Assembly: GCA_032718475.1 (NCBI GenBank)
Contig: JAUCBJ010005428.1
Coordinates: 1 to 54,863, forward strand
DNA length: 54,863 bases
Direction of reading: 5' to 3'
From: Nemertoderma westbladi
Lineage: Eukaryota > Xenacoelomorpha > Nemertodermatida > Nemertodermatidae
The position numbers were made by a program, and so were the translations under genes. A model generated the notes under the pieces. The model was given only the letters and a program-made list of their open reading frames with translations. It did no database searches and was not told the origin of the DNA. Shown here piece by piece: positions 1 to 13,300 of this stretch. How positions within the stretch are numbered: position 1 is the first letter of the stretch; each line of letters opens with the position of its first letter.

Positions 1-812
1 ATCTTCACTGATTTTAGTCACATATAAAAGGAACACAGGCTGACTCATGTAGGGTCTATCAAATAACATTAGATTCACTTCAAACCACTTTAACATAAGT
101 CACAATCGTTATTGGTAACCTTTCTCTCTTACCTTCGGTATATCAAGAATATTGGGTTGCGGGGTTATTTATCGTTATTCCAAATATAATTATCCATCAA
201 CCATATTATGAAGAACTGACAGCAAATAGCAGTATAAAACAACAACTGAACACTGATTGTTACGAGTTTGCAATGTTTCAGCAGTCAGGATGTATGATCA
301 GTTAGCAGTAGTCTTTAGGTATGCCGATATGTCAGTTAAAGGATATATGCCCTTTATAATTAAACCTACTAGTGTAAGACTAAAAACAGTAAGGCACAAA
401 ATACTTCCAAGCCGTTCTTTCTTAGGCTCAGGACTGAATGTAAACACTGCACATAGGCATTGCGTCATTTCTCGGAAATTTTCTGTACAAGGAGCCACAA
501 AAACGCTCTAATTGGCTGACTGAACTGAGAGACGCCGTAGAACAAAGGAAATCAACACGTATGAATGTCAGCTGTTAACCGTAGTCATAGTAACTACTGT
601 TCAAGAGTAGCTATCACCCCTTTGCGTCACGAATTGCCATAGAATCATAAAATATGCCTTTCACAGTACACATACGGAGGAAATAGGTCTTAGATCCTCT
701 AAAAACACCGATACAGCAATAATACGGTCTCTTACACTTATTAAATCAACTACAGAGTATTTTAATGTAAAAGATAATAAAAATAACGGGGCAATTCAGC
801 AAAGGCTTTTAC
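1..812. other. Upstream intron or flank, no gene seen
   Basis: AT-rich sequence with short open frames only. I searched it for the earlier kinase exons of MAPK15 (glycine loop, HRDLKP catalytic loop, DFG) and saw none, so those exons must lie before the window. It ends in a pyrimidine-rich run followed by ACAG at 811-814, a credible splice acceptor directly in front of the first copy of the 73-bp array. Confidence 0.6.
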
Positions 813-814
813 AG

Positions 815-2905
815 TGGTACAGAGCACCAGAGATACTCCTTGCGTCACACAGGTACGTTATAGAGCGTAGAGTACGTAGCTACCCGGTGGTACAGAGCAC
901 CAGAGATACTCCTTGCGTCACACAGGTATGTTATAGAGCATAGAGTACGTAGCTACCCGTTGGTACAGAGCACCAGAGATACTCCTTGCATCACACAGGT
1001 ACGTTATAGAGCGTAGAGTACGTAGCTACCCGGTGGTACAGAGCACCAGAGATACTCCTTGCGTTACACAGGTACGTTATAGAGCGTAGAGTACGTAGCT
1101 ACCCGGTGGTACAGAGATACTCATTGCGTCACACAGGTATGTTATAGAGCGTAGAGTACGTAGCTACCCGGTGGTACAGAGCACCAGAGATACTCCTTGC
1201 GTCACACAGGTACGTTATAGAGCGTAGAGTACGTAGCTACCCGGTGGTACAGAGCACCAGAGATACTCCTTGCGTCAGACAGGTACGTTATAGAGCGTAG
1301 AGTACGTAGCTACCCGGTGGTACAGTGGTACAGAGCACCAGATATACTCCTTGCGTCACACAGGTACGTTATAGAGCGTAGAGTACGTAGCTACCCGGTG
1401 GTACAGAGCACCAGAGATACTCCTTGCATCACACAGGTACGTTATAGAGCGTAGAGTACGTAGCTACCCGGTGGTACAGAGCACCAGAGATACTCCTTGC
1501 GTTACACAGGTACGTTATAGAGCAGAGTACGTAGCTACCCGGTGGTACAGAGCACCATGGATACTCCTTGCGTCACACAGGTACGTTATAGAGCATAGAG
1601 TACGTAGCTACCCGGTGGTACAGAGCACCAGAGATACTCCTTGCGTCACACAGGTACGTTATAGAGCGTAGAGTACGTAGCTACCCGGTGGTACAGAGCA
1701 CCAGAGATACTCATTGCGTCACACAGGTATGTTATAGAGCGTAGAGTACGTAGCTACCCGGTGGTACAGAGCACCATGGATACTCCTTGCGTCACACAGG
1801 TACGTTATAGAGCGTAGAGTACGTAGCTACCCGGTGGTACAGAGCACCAGAGATACTCCTTGCGTCACACAGGTACGTTCGTTATAGAGCGCAGAGTACG
1901 TAGCTACCCGGTGGTACAGAGCACCAGAGATACTCCTGGCGTCACACAGGTACGTTATAGAGCGTAGCTACCCGTTGGTACAGAGCACCAGAGATACTCC
2001 TTGCGTCACACAGGTATGTTATAGAGCGTAGAGTACGTAGCTACCCGGTGGTACAGAGCACCAGAGATACTCCTTGCGTCACACAGGTATGTTATAGAGC
2101 GTAGAGTACGTAGCTACCCGTTGGTACAGAGCACCAGAGATACTCCTTGCGCCACACAGGTATGTTATAGAGCGTAGAGTACGTAGCTACCCGGTGGTAC
2201 AGAGCACCAGAGATACTCCTTGCGTCACACAGGTACGTTATAGAGCGTAGAGTACGTAGCTACCCGGTGGTACAGAGCACCAGAGATACTCCTTGCGTCA
2301 CACAGGTATGTTATAGAGCGTAGAGTACGTAGCTACCCGTTGGTACAGAGCACCAGAGATACTCCTTGCGTCACACAGGTACGTTATAGAGCGTAGAGTA
2401 CGTAGCTACCCGGTGGTACAGAGCACCAGAGATACTCCTTGCGTCACACAGGTACGTTATAGAGCGTAGAGTACGTAGCTACCCGGTGGTACAGAGCACC
2501 AGAGATACTCCTTGCGCCACACAGGTATGTTATAGAGCGTAGAGTACGTAGCTACCCGGTGGTACAGAGCACCAGAGATACTCCTTGCGTCACACAGGTA
2601 TGTTATAGAGCGTAGAGTACGTAGCTACCCGGTGGTACAGAGCACCAGAGATACTCATTGCGTCACACAGGTACGTTATAGAGCATAGAGTACGTAGCTA
2701 CCCGGTGGTACAGAGCACCAGAGATACTCCTTGCGTCACACAGGTATGTTATAGAGCGTAGAGTACGTAGCTACCCGGTGGTACAGAGCACCAGAGATAC
2801 TCCTTGCGTCACACAGGTACGTTATAGAGCGTAGAGTACGTAGCTACCCGGTGGTACAGAGCACCAGAGATACTCATTGCGTCACACAGGTATGTTATAG
2901 AGCTT
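815..2905 (+). repeat. Mapk15: 73-bp minisatellite made of a MAPK15 exon end plus its splice donor, ~29 copies
   Basis: Head-to-tail 73-bp unit: 56 bases of exon ([12 protein letters not shown]...LLASHR) followed by 17 bases of intron starting GTACGT or GTATGT. I counted 29 occurrences of the ATACTCCTTGCGTCACACAG block (some with ATTGC, CATC or GCCAC variants). A few copies have short deletions or insertions, for example near 1120, 1320 and 1960. Every copy retains a donor-like CAG/GTAYGT. The unit length is not a multiple of three, so retaining several copies as exon would break the frame. The array ends at about 2905, where unique intron begins. Confidence 0.95.
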
Positions 2906-4975
2906 GTTGTTACTAGTGACCGCCTCTCCGACGAATTACACTACTACAAGTATACTATCGGGTCGATTTGGGTACAGAACGCCTTTGACTGGGCACCATG
3001 CATCTATATCGTTCTACTGTAATATAATACTTGAATGACCGTTGACAATGATTGTATGCTGTCCTAACCAGGCTGTACTAAATGATATATTTGGTTCAAA
3101 TAATGTATTTTGCTAATTTGGTACCCAGGGAATATATTGGGCGAAGTTCGATCATCTACAATATACCGATATTCAAGTCAGGGTGGGTACTTGGAATGTG
3201 GGTTAGTTCATTATGGGCAGGCGTCAAGCCGTCGACCATAATTAAAAAATAGCATATGGTAACCAAACCATACAGATCAATGGTACCGGTCACGCTGGTA
3301 TATGACAATGATATTACCGATGCCATTCCGGCAAAATCGGCCAAGTGACATTTTTGTCAAAATTGATGTTATATTGATATTATAGTATATATATAATTGA
3401 TATTATAGGATCGCATGCAATCTTTCACGTGGTAAAAACGGCTAAGTGATAGAGCCAATCAGTAAAAAGTTATTCAAATGTGGCATAACAGCCAAGTAGC
3501 AAGAGTACTATTTTACGCTTTGGCAGAAAATTTGCCATTCTTTTGCAAATCTTTTTGCCATTGTGCGGAGAACATCCTCATTGTTTTTAGGCGTTGTTGC
3601 AATTTCAAGAAATGAATACCTTCTGACAGACTGTGTAGTAGGTTTGTCAATATGCCAATATACGGCAACACAATATTGCCTCACAACGGTATCAATGCTT
3701 TGGCATTGTACTGTAATTTATTTCGAATTCCCCCGTTTCAAGGTAGGCTAGCCCTGTCTATGTCTATGGCCATAATGTCACCTGAAGTACTGCGTAAATA
3801 TCGTTATCAAACCAAATTCGATTTTTGCCGTTTAAAATTGTATGCTATTTGTATTTTTCGTCCCACCAGATGCGTTAGCACGAATGATTTTTAACGAAAG
3901 GTGTATCGTGATCATTTACGTTGAAAACCAGTATAGTTAAAACATTAACAGCTAATAATTCATAAGAAGCTACATAATAATGTATTTAGTTTTAATATCG
4001 TATGATATGAGGCATAACCTATCCCAATGGCGAATAGTAAAAAAATTACTAACAAAAATCTGATTATCTTAATTAAATTAAATTAATTAAATTTTGAAAT
4101 TTACCGTTTTTGCCAGAATGGCGACGTAGAATAAATATTAACTAAAGTAGTTTCGGTCAACCAAGAATAACTCAACAGACTTTCCGTTTCTTTTAAATGA
4201 TTCATAGAAAATATGATTTGACTAATGGATACGTATATTATTTTAAATATAATGTAAAAACACTACAATATAACACAATCATAAGATATTTATATGTACA
4301 AGCTCAATAACCATTAACATAGATAGTAATAATAGCATATCAATAATTAACACTTTCTTAATTAACTTACAAAATAAATCTAAATATTCCAGCCAAAATC
4401 GTAGGTAATATAATTATAATAAGCATTATTCTCCAAGGGGGTAATAGCAGGTCATTTACTAAAATTACTGTTAAACCGTCAAGACAACTTATAAATATAT
4501 TATAAACACAAACTTCTATAACTTTACTAATTCGTACTCGTAATATATGCGCAATTAGCGTAACAAAAACAACTCACTCAATGATATACGATGGTCGACA
4601 TAATCATTAAAACGTCCTCACATCGATTTCTGATACTCTCAAGCCGTTTGTAGTGGCCGCAACACGAATTCGAGGTTGGTGGACACACTGTCCTGGATTA
4701 ACATTGTTAATTCCAGTATTTAATCGGGATCTGTTTTAGTCACTCAGTTTGTGTGGTTTCGAATGCCGCACAAACAGTAACGGATTGGAAAGGTAAAATA
4801 TATTCTTTCGTAATTTTACAATTCACTTCGACGTTAAAACAAAGAAAATAAATGTTGCGAATTTCGAAATAAATATATAAGGCCCTAAGATATTTTCCAA
4901 GAACAAATAATAAGTGAATTGGAATGGTAGAATTCAGGGTTGTACCGGTACGTTTAGGTGGACATGACAGCTAGG

Positions 4976-5008
<33 letters not shown>

Positions 5009-7316
5009 GGGGGGGGGGGGGTGCAGCCAGAGACACATAACCATGGTGCAACGGAAGCTCCATGGGTTGGAAAATAACATAACATATAAAAAGGGAAGCA
5101 AATAGTAGAAAATATATATAATAACAGAATAATAATAATAATGATCGTGATGATAAAATAAAACCATACCGAATGAATGGCAGAATGGTATCCGGTGGTA
5201 CTGGTACTGCCCTGTCCTACCGGAAGTTGACAGGCCTCATCTAATTATGTTGGTTATCGGTAGTTTCTTGCACTTGTTTGAGTTTATCTATAAGAGCCTC
5301 ACCAAAGGTGAGTCTGTACTCGGGACTGACGTTATCTAGCAACTGGTAAATAGTTTCGTAGTAGGGGCTGTTCGTATCCGCGGTTGCTATGGTATCATAC
5401 TGGTAACTAACTACTTTGAACCCAGCGACAGTGAGTTCTACGCAGTATCGTCGACATTCTTTAGTTTCTACGTTTAAGTAGATGAGATCCTCTGACTGCG
5501 GGAGCGACTCGGATATCTGTACGTATCGGACCGCGAAGGCGATCTCTTTGACTGCTGCCGACGCCTCGATAGACAGGAGTTTTTCTTGTTCGCTCTCAAC
5601 TCGACTTCTGCGAGTTTCCGATGGAACTGGCGCCCTCGTGGACATATTGGCTGATTTGTGTATCGTTAATCGTATGTCTGTACCCTACCCAGGTACCGGT
5701 ATCTGGGTATGTAGGTATAAAATTAATCAACAACTACACCCAACTATCACTGTATCAATCAAAGTAATGCTGTAATGTACCGATAAGGGGGTAGGTCAGT
5801 AGGTAGGTATGAATCATATAAGTATAGAGGCTTATTGACTGATTGGCAGATTGGGGTCAACAGTAGATGTAGAATGGAAGATCATAAGTTCAGTCTAGCT
5901 GTACCTAATGTCAGACTGTAATCAGGTAATACTGTAATAATACTGTAATACAGTAATACAGGCACAGTAGTGTTGTACAGTACATGCACTGCACGCACAG
6001 TAAGCCTGGCGGCTGGCACATGGGCTTCCATATAACAGTATAACTACATTAACTGTATTTTATTAAGTTATTATTCTGTTATTACCTACAATAGAGCAAT
6101 ATGAAATAGAGGACCTACTGCATACTACAGTACTGTTACCGGTACAGAAGCAAGACGTACTATGTAGGCCTATATAATAGTAATAGTACGCCTTGTACAG
6201 AAGCAAAGAATAATCCAATACTGCTACAATATAGAACTACTGGTACTCGCAGTCGCAGTAAGGCAGACCGATGGTAGATGTTTCCACCTCAGGACTATCA
6301 CCTTCAAGCATAGTATCCACTGATTATGGGCCGAATTGTGTGGAGGTGACTGCTGAGCCCTTGGGTCCTGTCCTGAGTGATTTCATATCGCCTAACACAA
6401 TAAGCGACAAATAATAAGCATATAATATAATATAATATATATAATATAACATAATAGGCATTAATATACACGAAGTGGGGCCTTCGCGCAGCACGTGAAA
6501 TGAGTTAATGCTAAGTATCAACTCGAAAGGATTATAAAAACATAGGATAAGATTTTCCCGGAAAACGTTAACCCTCTAGCGGGAGACTGGGTAACTGAAG
6601 AAGGAAGGATTAGTTTCCCTACAAAGCCACAGCCTATGGTCTATTACATATCTACCAAGTTTCCGATTGACGGATCATAAATAACGAAATGTTGGAAGGT
6701 TTTCACTTTCATACATTTAGCCCTCTAGCGGCATATTAAAGAACTACGGATCGATCACCTTCCTCACAAAGACGAGGCATGTGGTCTAGTACATACCGGT
6801 ACTGTATATTCCAAAATTCAGCTTAAATAGATTAAGATCAAGGAATTCGCGAAGGTTATCACTTTCCTACATTTCGCCCTCTAGCGGCAGACTCGAAAAC
6901 TCCGGACCGATTACTGTCCACACAAAGACTTAGGATGTCTTCTAGTACATATATGACAAGTTTCAGCGTAATCTGATCATAAACAACTAAGTGGAAGAAT
7001 AATTTCACATTCGGGACATTTCGCCCTCTAGCGGCAGACTGGAGAACTGCAGACAGATTAGCCTCCTTTGAAATTTACAGCTAATGGTCTAGTACATACT
7101 TCCCAAGTTTCAGCTTAAACGGATTAAAAGCAAAGAAATGGGTGGCCATTTAATGTTTAGACATGTGGCCCTCTAGCGGGAGACCATTGCGCTGATGGTG
7201 TCTGAAAGTCTCTCAAAAATCTCAACTTTTGATCATATTGATACCTACAAATTTTCAACTTGGCAGCTTTAAATCCGACAAAGTTATTAGCATGTCAAAA
7301 TCGTAACGACGACGAC

Positions 7317-7348
<32 letters not shown>

Positions 7349-10300
7349 CAACGACGACGACGACGACGACGACAACTATTTGCATAAATTGACCCACCCC
7401 CTAACAGTGTCAATTCGCTAAGGCTCCGCCAACTTCGTGGCTCGCCCCACATTACTTGTTATTTAAAGTTCGTTCGTTGATGTACCTACTGCTATAATCA
7501 GATAATAGCGGTCTACTCAAAATACGTTAAGATTTTAAACGATTGTCGTTAGATCTGTAGATTGAGGCAATTTTAATTTAATATCAGGTCCTTGCTCAAG
7601 TAAAAATGAAGATACAATATGGTTAAAACAGTATAACGGTTAAATTTATTTTTTCTGGCGTGTACTGCCAACTCTGAATGTTTTCATACCATGAATATTA
7701 TAAATCTAATATCCCAGGGAACTAGATAGCACAAGTATTATTGATTTGTTCCTTATATTGACATCTAGGATTGCAAAGCGCGATTTGATTAAACAGTCAT
7801 TTCCAATCTGTAACGCTCTGTGCCTGTACCTAAAGTGGAACACAGTCCACCAAACCAATCAAAGAGCAGTCGTCAGTCACTACTAACTGCAACTTAATAC
7901 TGCAGCACAACGATTGTTATTAATACATCGGCCCAACATCGCATCTGTTAAGTGATTGCGTGGCGTAACGATATATTATTCTATTCTATTTTATTGTTCC
8001 ATCGTGTCCATCAAAATAACCAGTCCATGCTACGCACTCACAGCATTCCCATCTTTCCATCGGCGTCAGTCCAGTCTTGATTAACTCTTTTATTCCTCAA
8101 TGGAGAAGTCTACAAATATTTTTCATCTGGTATAAAATACTGGATGTATAATAAATGTTTCCGTTTTTGTTTCTAAGGTATACGAAAGGAGTAGACATGT
8201 GGTCTCTGGGTTGTATCCTAGGGGAGATGGTTTCAGGCAAACCTATATTCCCTGGTTCGTCTACCCTCAATCAAATCGAAAAAATCATGGGGACAATACC
8301 GGCACCGGACAGAGACGATATACAGAGGTAAGGCACGTAGCTGGGTTCCAAAATTCTAGAACGGTTCCCATTTTGTTTTTAACTTAAATAAGCGAATACT
8401 GATGTGTCATGAAATCCTATGTAGACAGGTAGACTAGACCCCAAACTGCGCGTATCGTGTTAGGGCCCAGGCCAGGTTTTTCGGGAGGATTTTTTAACCC
8501 CTCCCCTACTTTATATCTGTCATTTCTGGTGACCCAATGCCGAAATTTGGGCCCGTAGTCGGGCTTGGGTTCCCATGAGGTTCAAAATCAAAAAGTTCGC
8601 TTCTACCGCTACCATGCAACGTTATTTTTACGTTAGAATTTTGATTAAATTAAATATGACCTTTCCTAACAGACACGCTCTCGAAATATAGGGCAATATA
8701 GATCTTTTTGAAAATTTGAAAGTTGTTAGTTTACTATAGTATTGGGTGATAGAGTTTGAATATGTTATATTTTCAGGGAAAATTTACAAACATTATATAT
8801 GACAATCAGATGAGATGAGTATATAATACTATATCCTGATTTAGCCAAACTCACGGCCAATCTATAAATATATTCATGGTTTAGCCATAAGTTTGATTGT
8901 GCTACAGTAGACAGATTGTACGGCACTACTAAAGTAAACTATTATTACAGTATGTATTTAATGATATCGGGAACCCCCTTCCTCACGCCCCCGGTCACAA
9001 ATCGTTACGAGATAGCAAACACCACACCTTCTTTCCAACTTGAAGTCATTTATGGATGGTCCCTTATTACTTACAACTTCAACAGTGTTGTCCAGTATAT
9101 GCACACTACAACTCGTATTGTTTAATCGTTGTTTATTCTAAATCAAATAATCCTACGTTTTGCTACATTTCTTGTTGCAGTATAAAATCACCATACGCCC
9201 TTTCCGTACTCGAGAAAGTCAACCCTCGACAGAAGAAGTCCCTCTCTGAAATTTGTCCGGGAGCTTCCAGCGATGCGTTAGATCTAATGGAACAGTTGTT
9301 ATTGTTTAACCCGGACAAAAGGATAACAGCCGAACAAGCATTGCAACACCCTTATGTGGCTAGGTGAGCACTAACAGTAGACCAAACATTGTGACACCAT
9401 GGCCTACTTAAATACGGCCTGCCAAATGGCAGCAAGGCCAAAAAATTAGTGGGTCGATTTTTCAAAGTTGTGTTGGTTTATATATTTGGATAAAGACAAT
9501 CAAGTTGTTGTATTTTATCTGAAATTTTATGGAGATTTCAAATATGCAATTGGTTTTGCCATACCTTTTTTAGTTTTCGAAATATTTCACGAAAACGAAT
9601 GGGTACCCCAAAAGTGGGTTCAAAAAGTGGGTTCACCATGAAAGTTTCAATAATGCAGAATCTTTAAAACGCACCAGTCACCCATCATTTGCGACCTATA
9701 AAGGTTCTCAAGGGTGGCGAACGTGATGGAAATATTTTCCTAACGAATGGTTTATCTGGTATGCTACTTTTCACTGGGTGCCGAATGTTGGTTCACCCTG
9801 AAAATTTCATTTTTTGGATACATATAATAATACTCATTTATTTGCCATGATTTACAATATACAGTATGTACATCTAAGTAGGCCTATTCTAAGTATTTTC
9901 TAGATGATTCGAATGTACCCAGAATTATAATTTTCACTGGGTAGTAAATGTGGGTTCAACATGAAAATTTCAGTTTTTTTTGGAACCTTCAATACTCTTA
10001 ATCAATACTCTTGATAGTGCGGCCATTTACGATCCATGTAGGTTTTCTTTGACTGGGAATCCAATGCAACTATTTTTTCGATGGGGCTTATCACCTTGAA
10101 TGTTATTTATCACTGAATTTTAAATGTGGGATGAACATGGAAAGTATTATTTTATTAGGCCCCCCTCACACGGAGCAACTTGTTTCTGCAACTTGTTTGT
10201 GAAACTTGTTGCTGGACCCCCTCACACACAGAAACTTGTTGCACTGCAATTTGTTTCCGAAACTTGTTTCTGTGTGTGAGGAGTCCAGCAACAAGTTTCT

Positions 10301-13300
10301 GCAACTTGTTTCTGAAACTTGTTGCTGGACCCCTCACACACAGAAACTTGTTGCTTCAACTTGTTTCTGCAACTTGTTTCAGAAACTTGTTTCAGCAACT
10401 AGTTGCTGGACCCCCCTCACACGCAGAAACTTGTTGCTCAAGAAAATAACAATTATTTTAAAACAAATAGCTAACATGTCCAGTCATTTATATATAATAT
10501 CACATCACTCAAATTATCGAATATTAGTTCTAATATAAAAATTGGATGTAAAAAAGGTTTTTAAAAAAGTTTCTGGGAATATAACTTCCAGCAACTTGTT
10601 GCTGGATCCAAGTTTCGGACTTTTCGGACTTTTCAGACTTGTTTCGGAAACAAGTTGCATCAACAAGTTTCTGGTGTGATGGGGTCCAGCAACAAGTTTC
10701 AGAAACAAGTTGCAGAAACAAGTTGCTCCTTGTGAGGGAGGCCTTAGTATTCAACATTAATTGTTTTATATTATTTCATTCAGTGTTATAATTAATAAAT
10801 AATATGAATAATAAAATAGATTTAAACAGTTATTATTGCAGTGTATTAAATATCTGGAAATTTCAAGTTATTATGTTTCCTTGCTGCTTTGGCGAATTTT
10901 GAAAACCTTCACGCTATCTTGCCGGACGGACTGACTCTCGATTATTGCTTTATTGTTGGCAAAAATGTTACTGATTGTCTTGAAAATAATTAGTTTGATG
11001 GTTTCTTCATGATCACCACAACTAAACGTCATATCAAAATTACTACAAAGGAAATCCAAAACTTTGATTGCTACTTTACGATAGTTCTTTGCTGCCTCCA
11101 AATTCTTCTCCCCTATCCACAGTACTTTGAAACATTCACGTACTAGGTTATTCATAGTGAAAGGAGGAATTGTCAGTTTACCACGATTAAGTAAGTCAAC
11201 ATAATGATGATCTTGGACTAAGTTTGTTGTCAAACCTGATGTACATAATGCACAGTTAACATCGGAGAATTTAGAAGTTTGTATGTTATATGGCCAGCTA
11301 CATATATATGCAAATTTCTTTTGTAGTATCATCCAAATCACTGCAGTTGTTCGATATCAATGTTTCTATCTCAGAAATTTCATCCCGAGTTTGTATGGTG
11401 AGCAATCGATCCGAGGTCGAATCACTATGAAGCCAGTCACATAAACTATTCAAAAATGCATATTTCCCGTCATTCAGAACAATAGCATTGCCTATGGGGT
11501 CTGGATGAAAACGTTCTCCAACATTTACCACTAACCACCAATGATGAATCAATTGTAGAAAACTGGCACTGCAGACCTCTTCTGGGAAATAGAACTCACA
11601 TGTCGGAGTGTGAGGTCTGAGGGACTGATACACTGATTCCGGATAAATGGTTGGATATGCCCCTTTAATTAATATTGGTCTCTGCAAACAAACAGAAATA
11701 CAATGCAATATAATATACCGGTAATGAAATATAATATTATAAATTTAACTAAAATTAAACAAAACTAACAATGATATATGTTGATATACAATGATATATA
11801 TATATATATGATATATATTATAACAAAATATAATTATTATACACTATTCCAGAACATAGATAAAATAAAAAATATAATGTTCTAGAACATATAGCTAGTC
11901 ATTTTTCATATTTAAAATGGCTTGTAATAAAAAAAACTACATTTTTTATAACATAAATCATTGTTACCATGCAAAAAATGTAAACTGTTATTATACCGTA
12001 TCATCAATATTTTTGGTCATTAATGTATTCTGAAACAGTTTAAACCTGAAATATCAATGTTTTCACATTTTTTATAATTACAAAAGATACTAGTTACCAT
12101 AAAAAAAAACAAATCTACTAATGTTCTAGAACACAAAAAAATGCAGTATTTTTAGAAATTAAAAAATATGTTGGGCCTAATATACAATAAATCATATATC
12201 AAAAATTAAACCAAAAAATAACTAGCTAGTCAATTAGCTAATGTTCTAGAACACAATATTTTTTTTGAAAAATGTTGCAATGAAGTCGGTTGTAATATTA
12301 CAATATAAAAAGTACATCATTTCATTAATTGATATCAAAATATAAAATGCGACTGCATACGGAACTCTAGCCAAAAAAAATGGAGCAAAAACTAGCTACT
12401 ACAAAAAAATCCCGGTTATGGGTACACATACAATAAGTAGTGCCAATAAATTAATGGTTGAAAAAATGACATGAGGTGTAGACATGGCGAAGAAGTACCC
12501 TTATATCTACTTACATGTTCATTTCGCTTTAGAAACTTCTCTTCGAAGTGCAATATGCAGATTTTCGAATATTTTGTTGGGGACCAATGCTTTTGGGTTT
12601 CGGAATCTAATCGATGTAACATAAATTGCTGCCACTGTGCCAATTCTTCGCGAACTAACGGGAAGCTGAACATCGATTGTGAAGGCCCATCGATGTTGGT
12701 TTGAGAAATAGACCCAGAGCTGCAGCCGTATACGCAGCACTTTCAAACCATCTTCTAGAGTTAATCTTCTTGAACCAACTTATAGTATTAAGCGTAAATA
12801 TAATAATAAGTACTGCACTGAAATGTTTATAGTGGGGGGATTATTATAATTATTATAATAATCTAGAAACCCTTGTTGCTATATCCCACATGAAAACGAA
12901 CAGCGCATTAAAATACGCATTATACACAGAATTTAAGAACAAACATTGAATTGTAGATTCTAGAATGTGCATCATGTCGAATGATGGATGGAGGAAAATA
13001 GCATAGTGACGCCACTGTGCCAATTTTTTGACTTGGCTTTCATCAGATACCAGGTAATTGGATCATGGAGAAAATATTTGCATTGGATTCCCAGTCATAT
13101 AAAACCTACCTGGATCGTAAAAGGCCGCACTATCATGAGTATTGAAGGTTTTCAAAAAATAACTGTAATTTTCATGTTACATTTAGTAGCCAGTGAAAAA
13201 TAGCATACTGGGTTCAATCGAATCATCTAGAAAATACTTTCATTGGATTCCCTGTGTAATCAAATCTCCATAGATTGTAAATCATGGCAAATAAATGAGT

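Noticed and set aside
257-511. 84-residue open frame as an upstream kinase exon
   Set aside because: No kinase motif and no splice signals fitting the MAPK15 reading.
815-2905. Array of tRNA-like 73-bp units
   Set aside because: The unit length equals a tRNA, but there is no A/B box pair or cloverleaf, and the unit is explained by the kinase exon plus donor.
7255-7452. Arg-rich small protein
   Set aside because: Produced by the (ACG)n microsatellite on the reverse strand.
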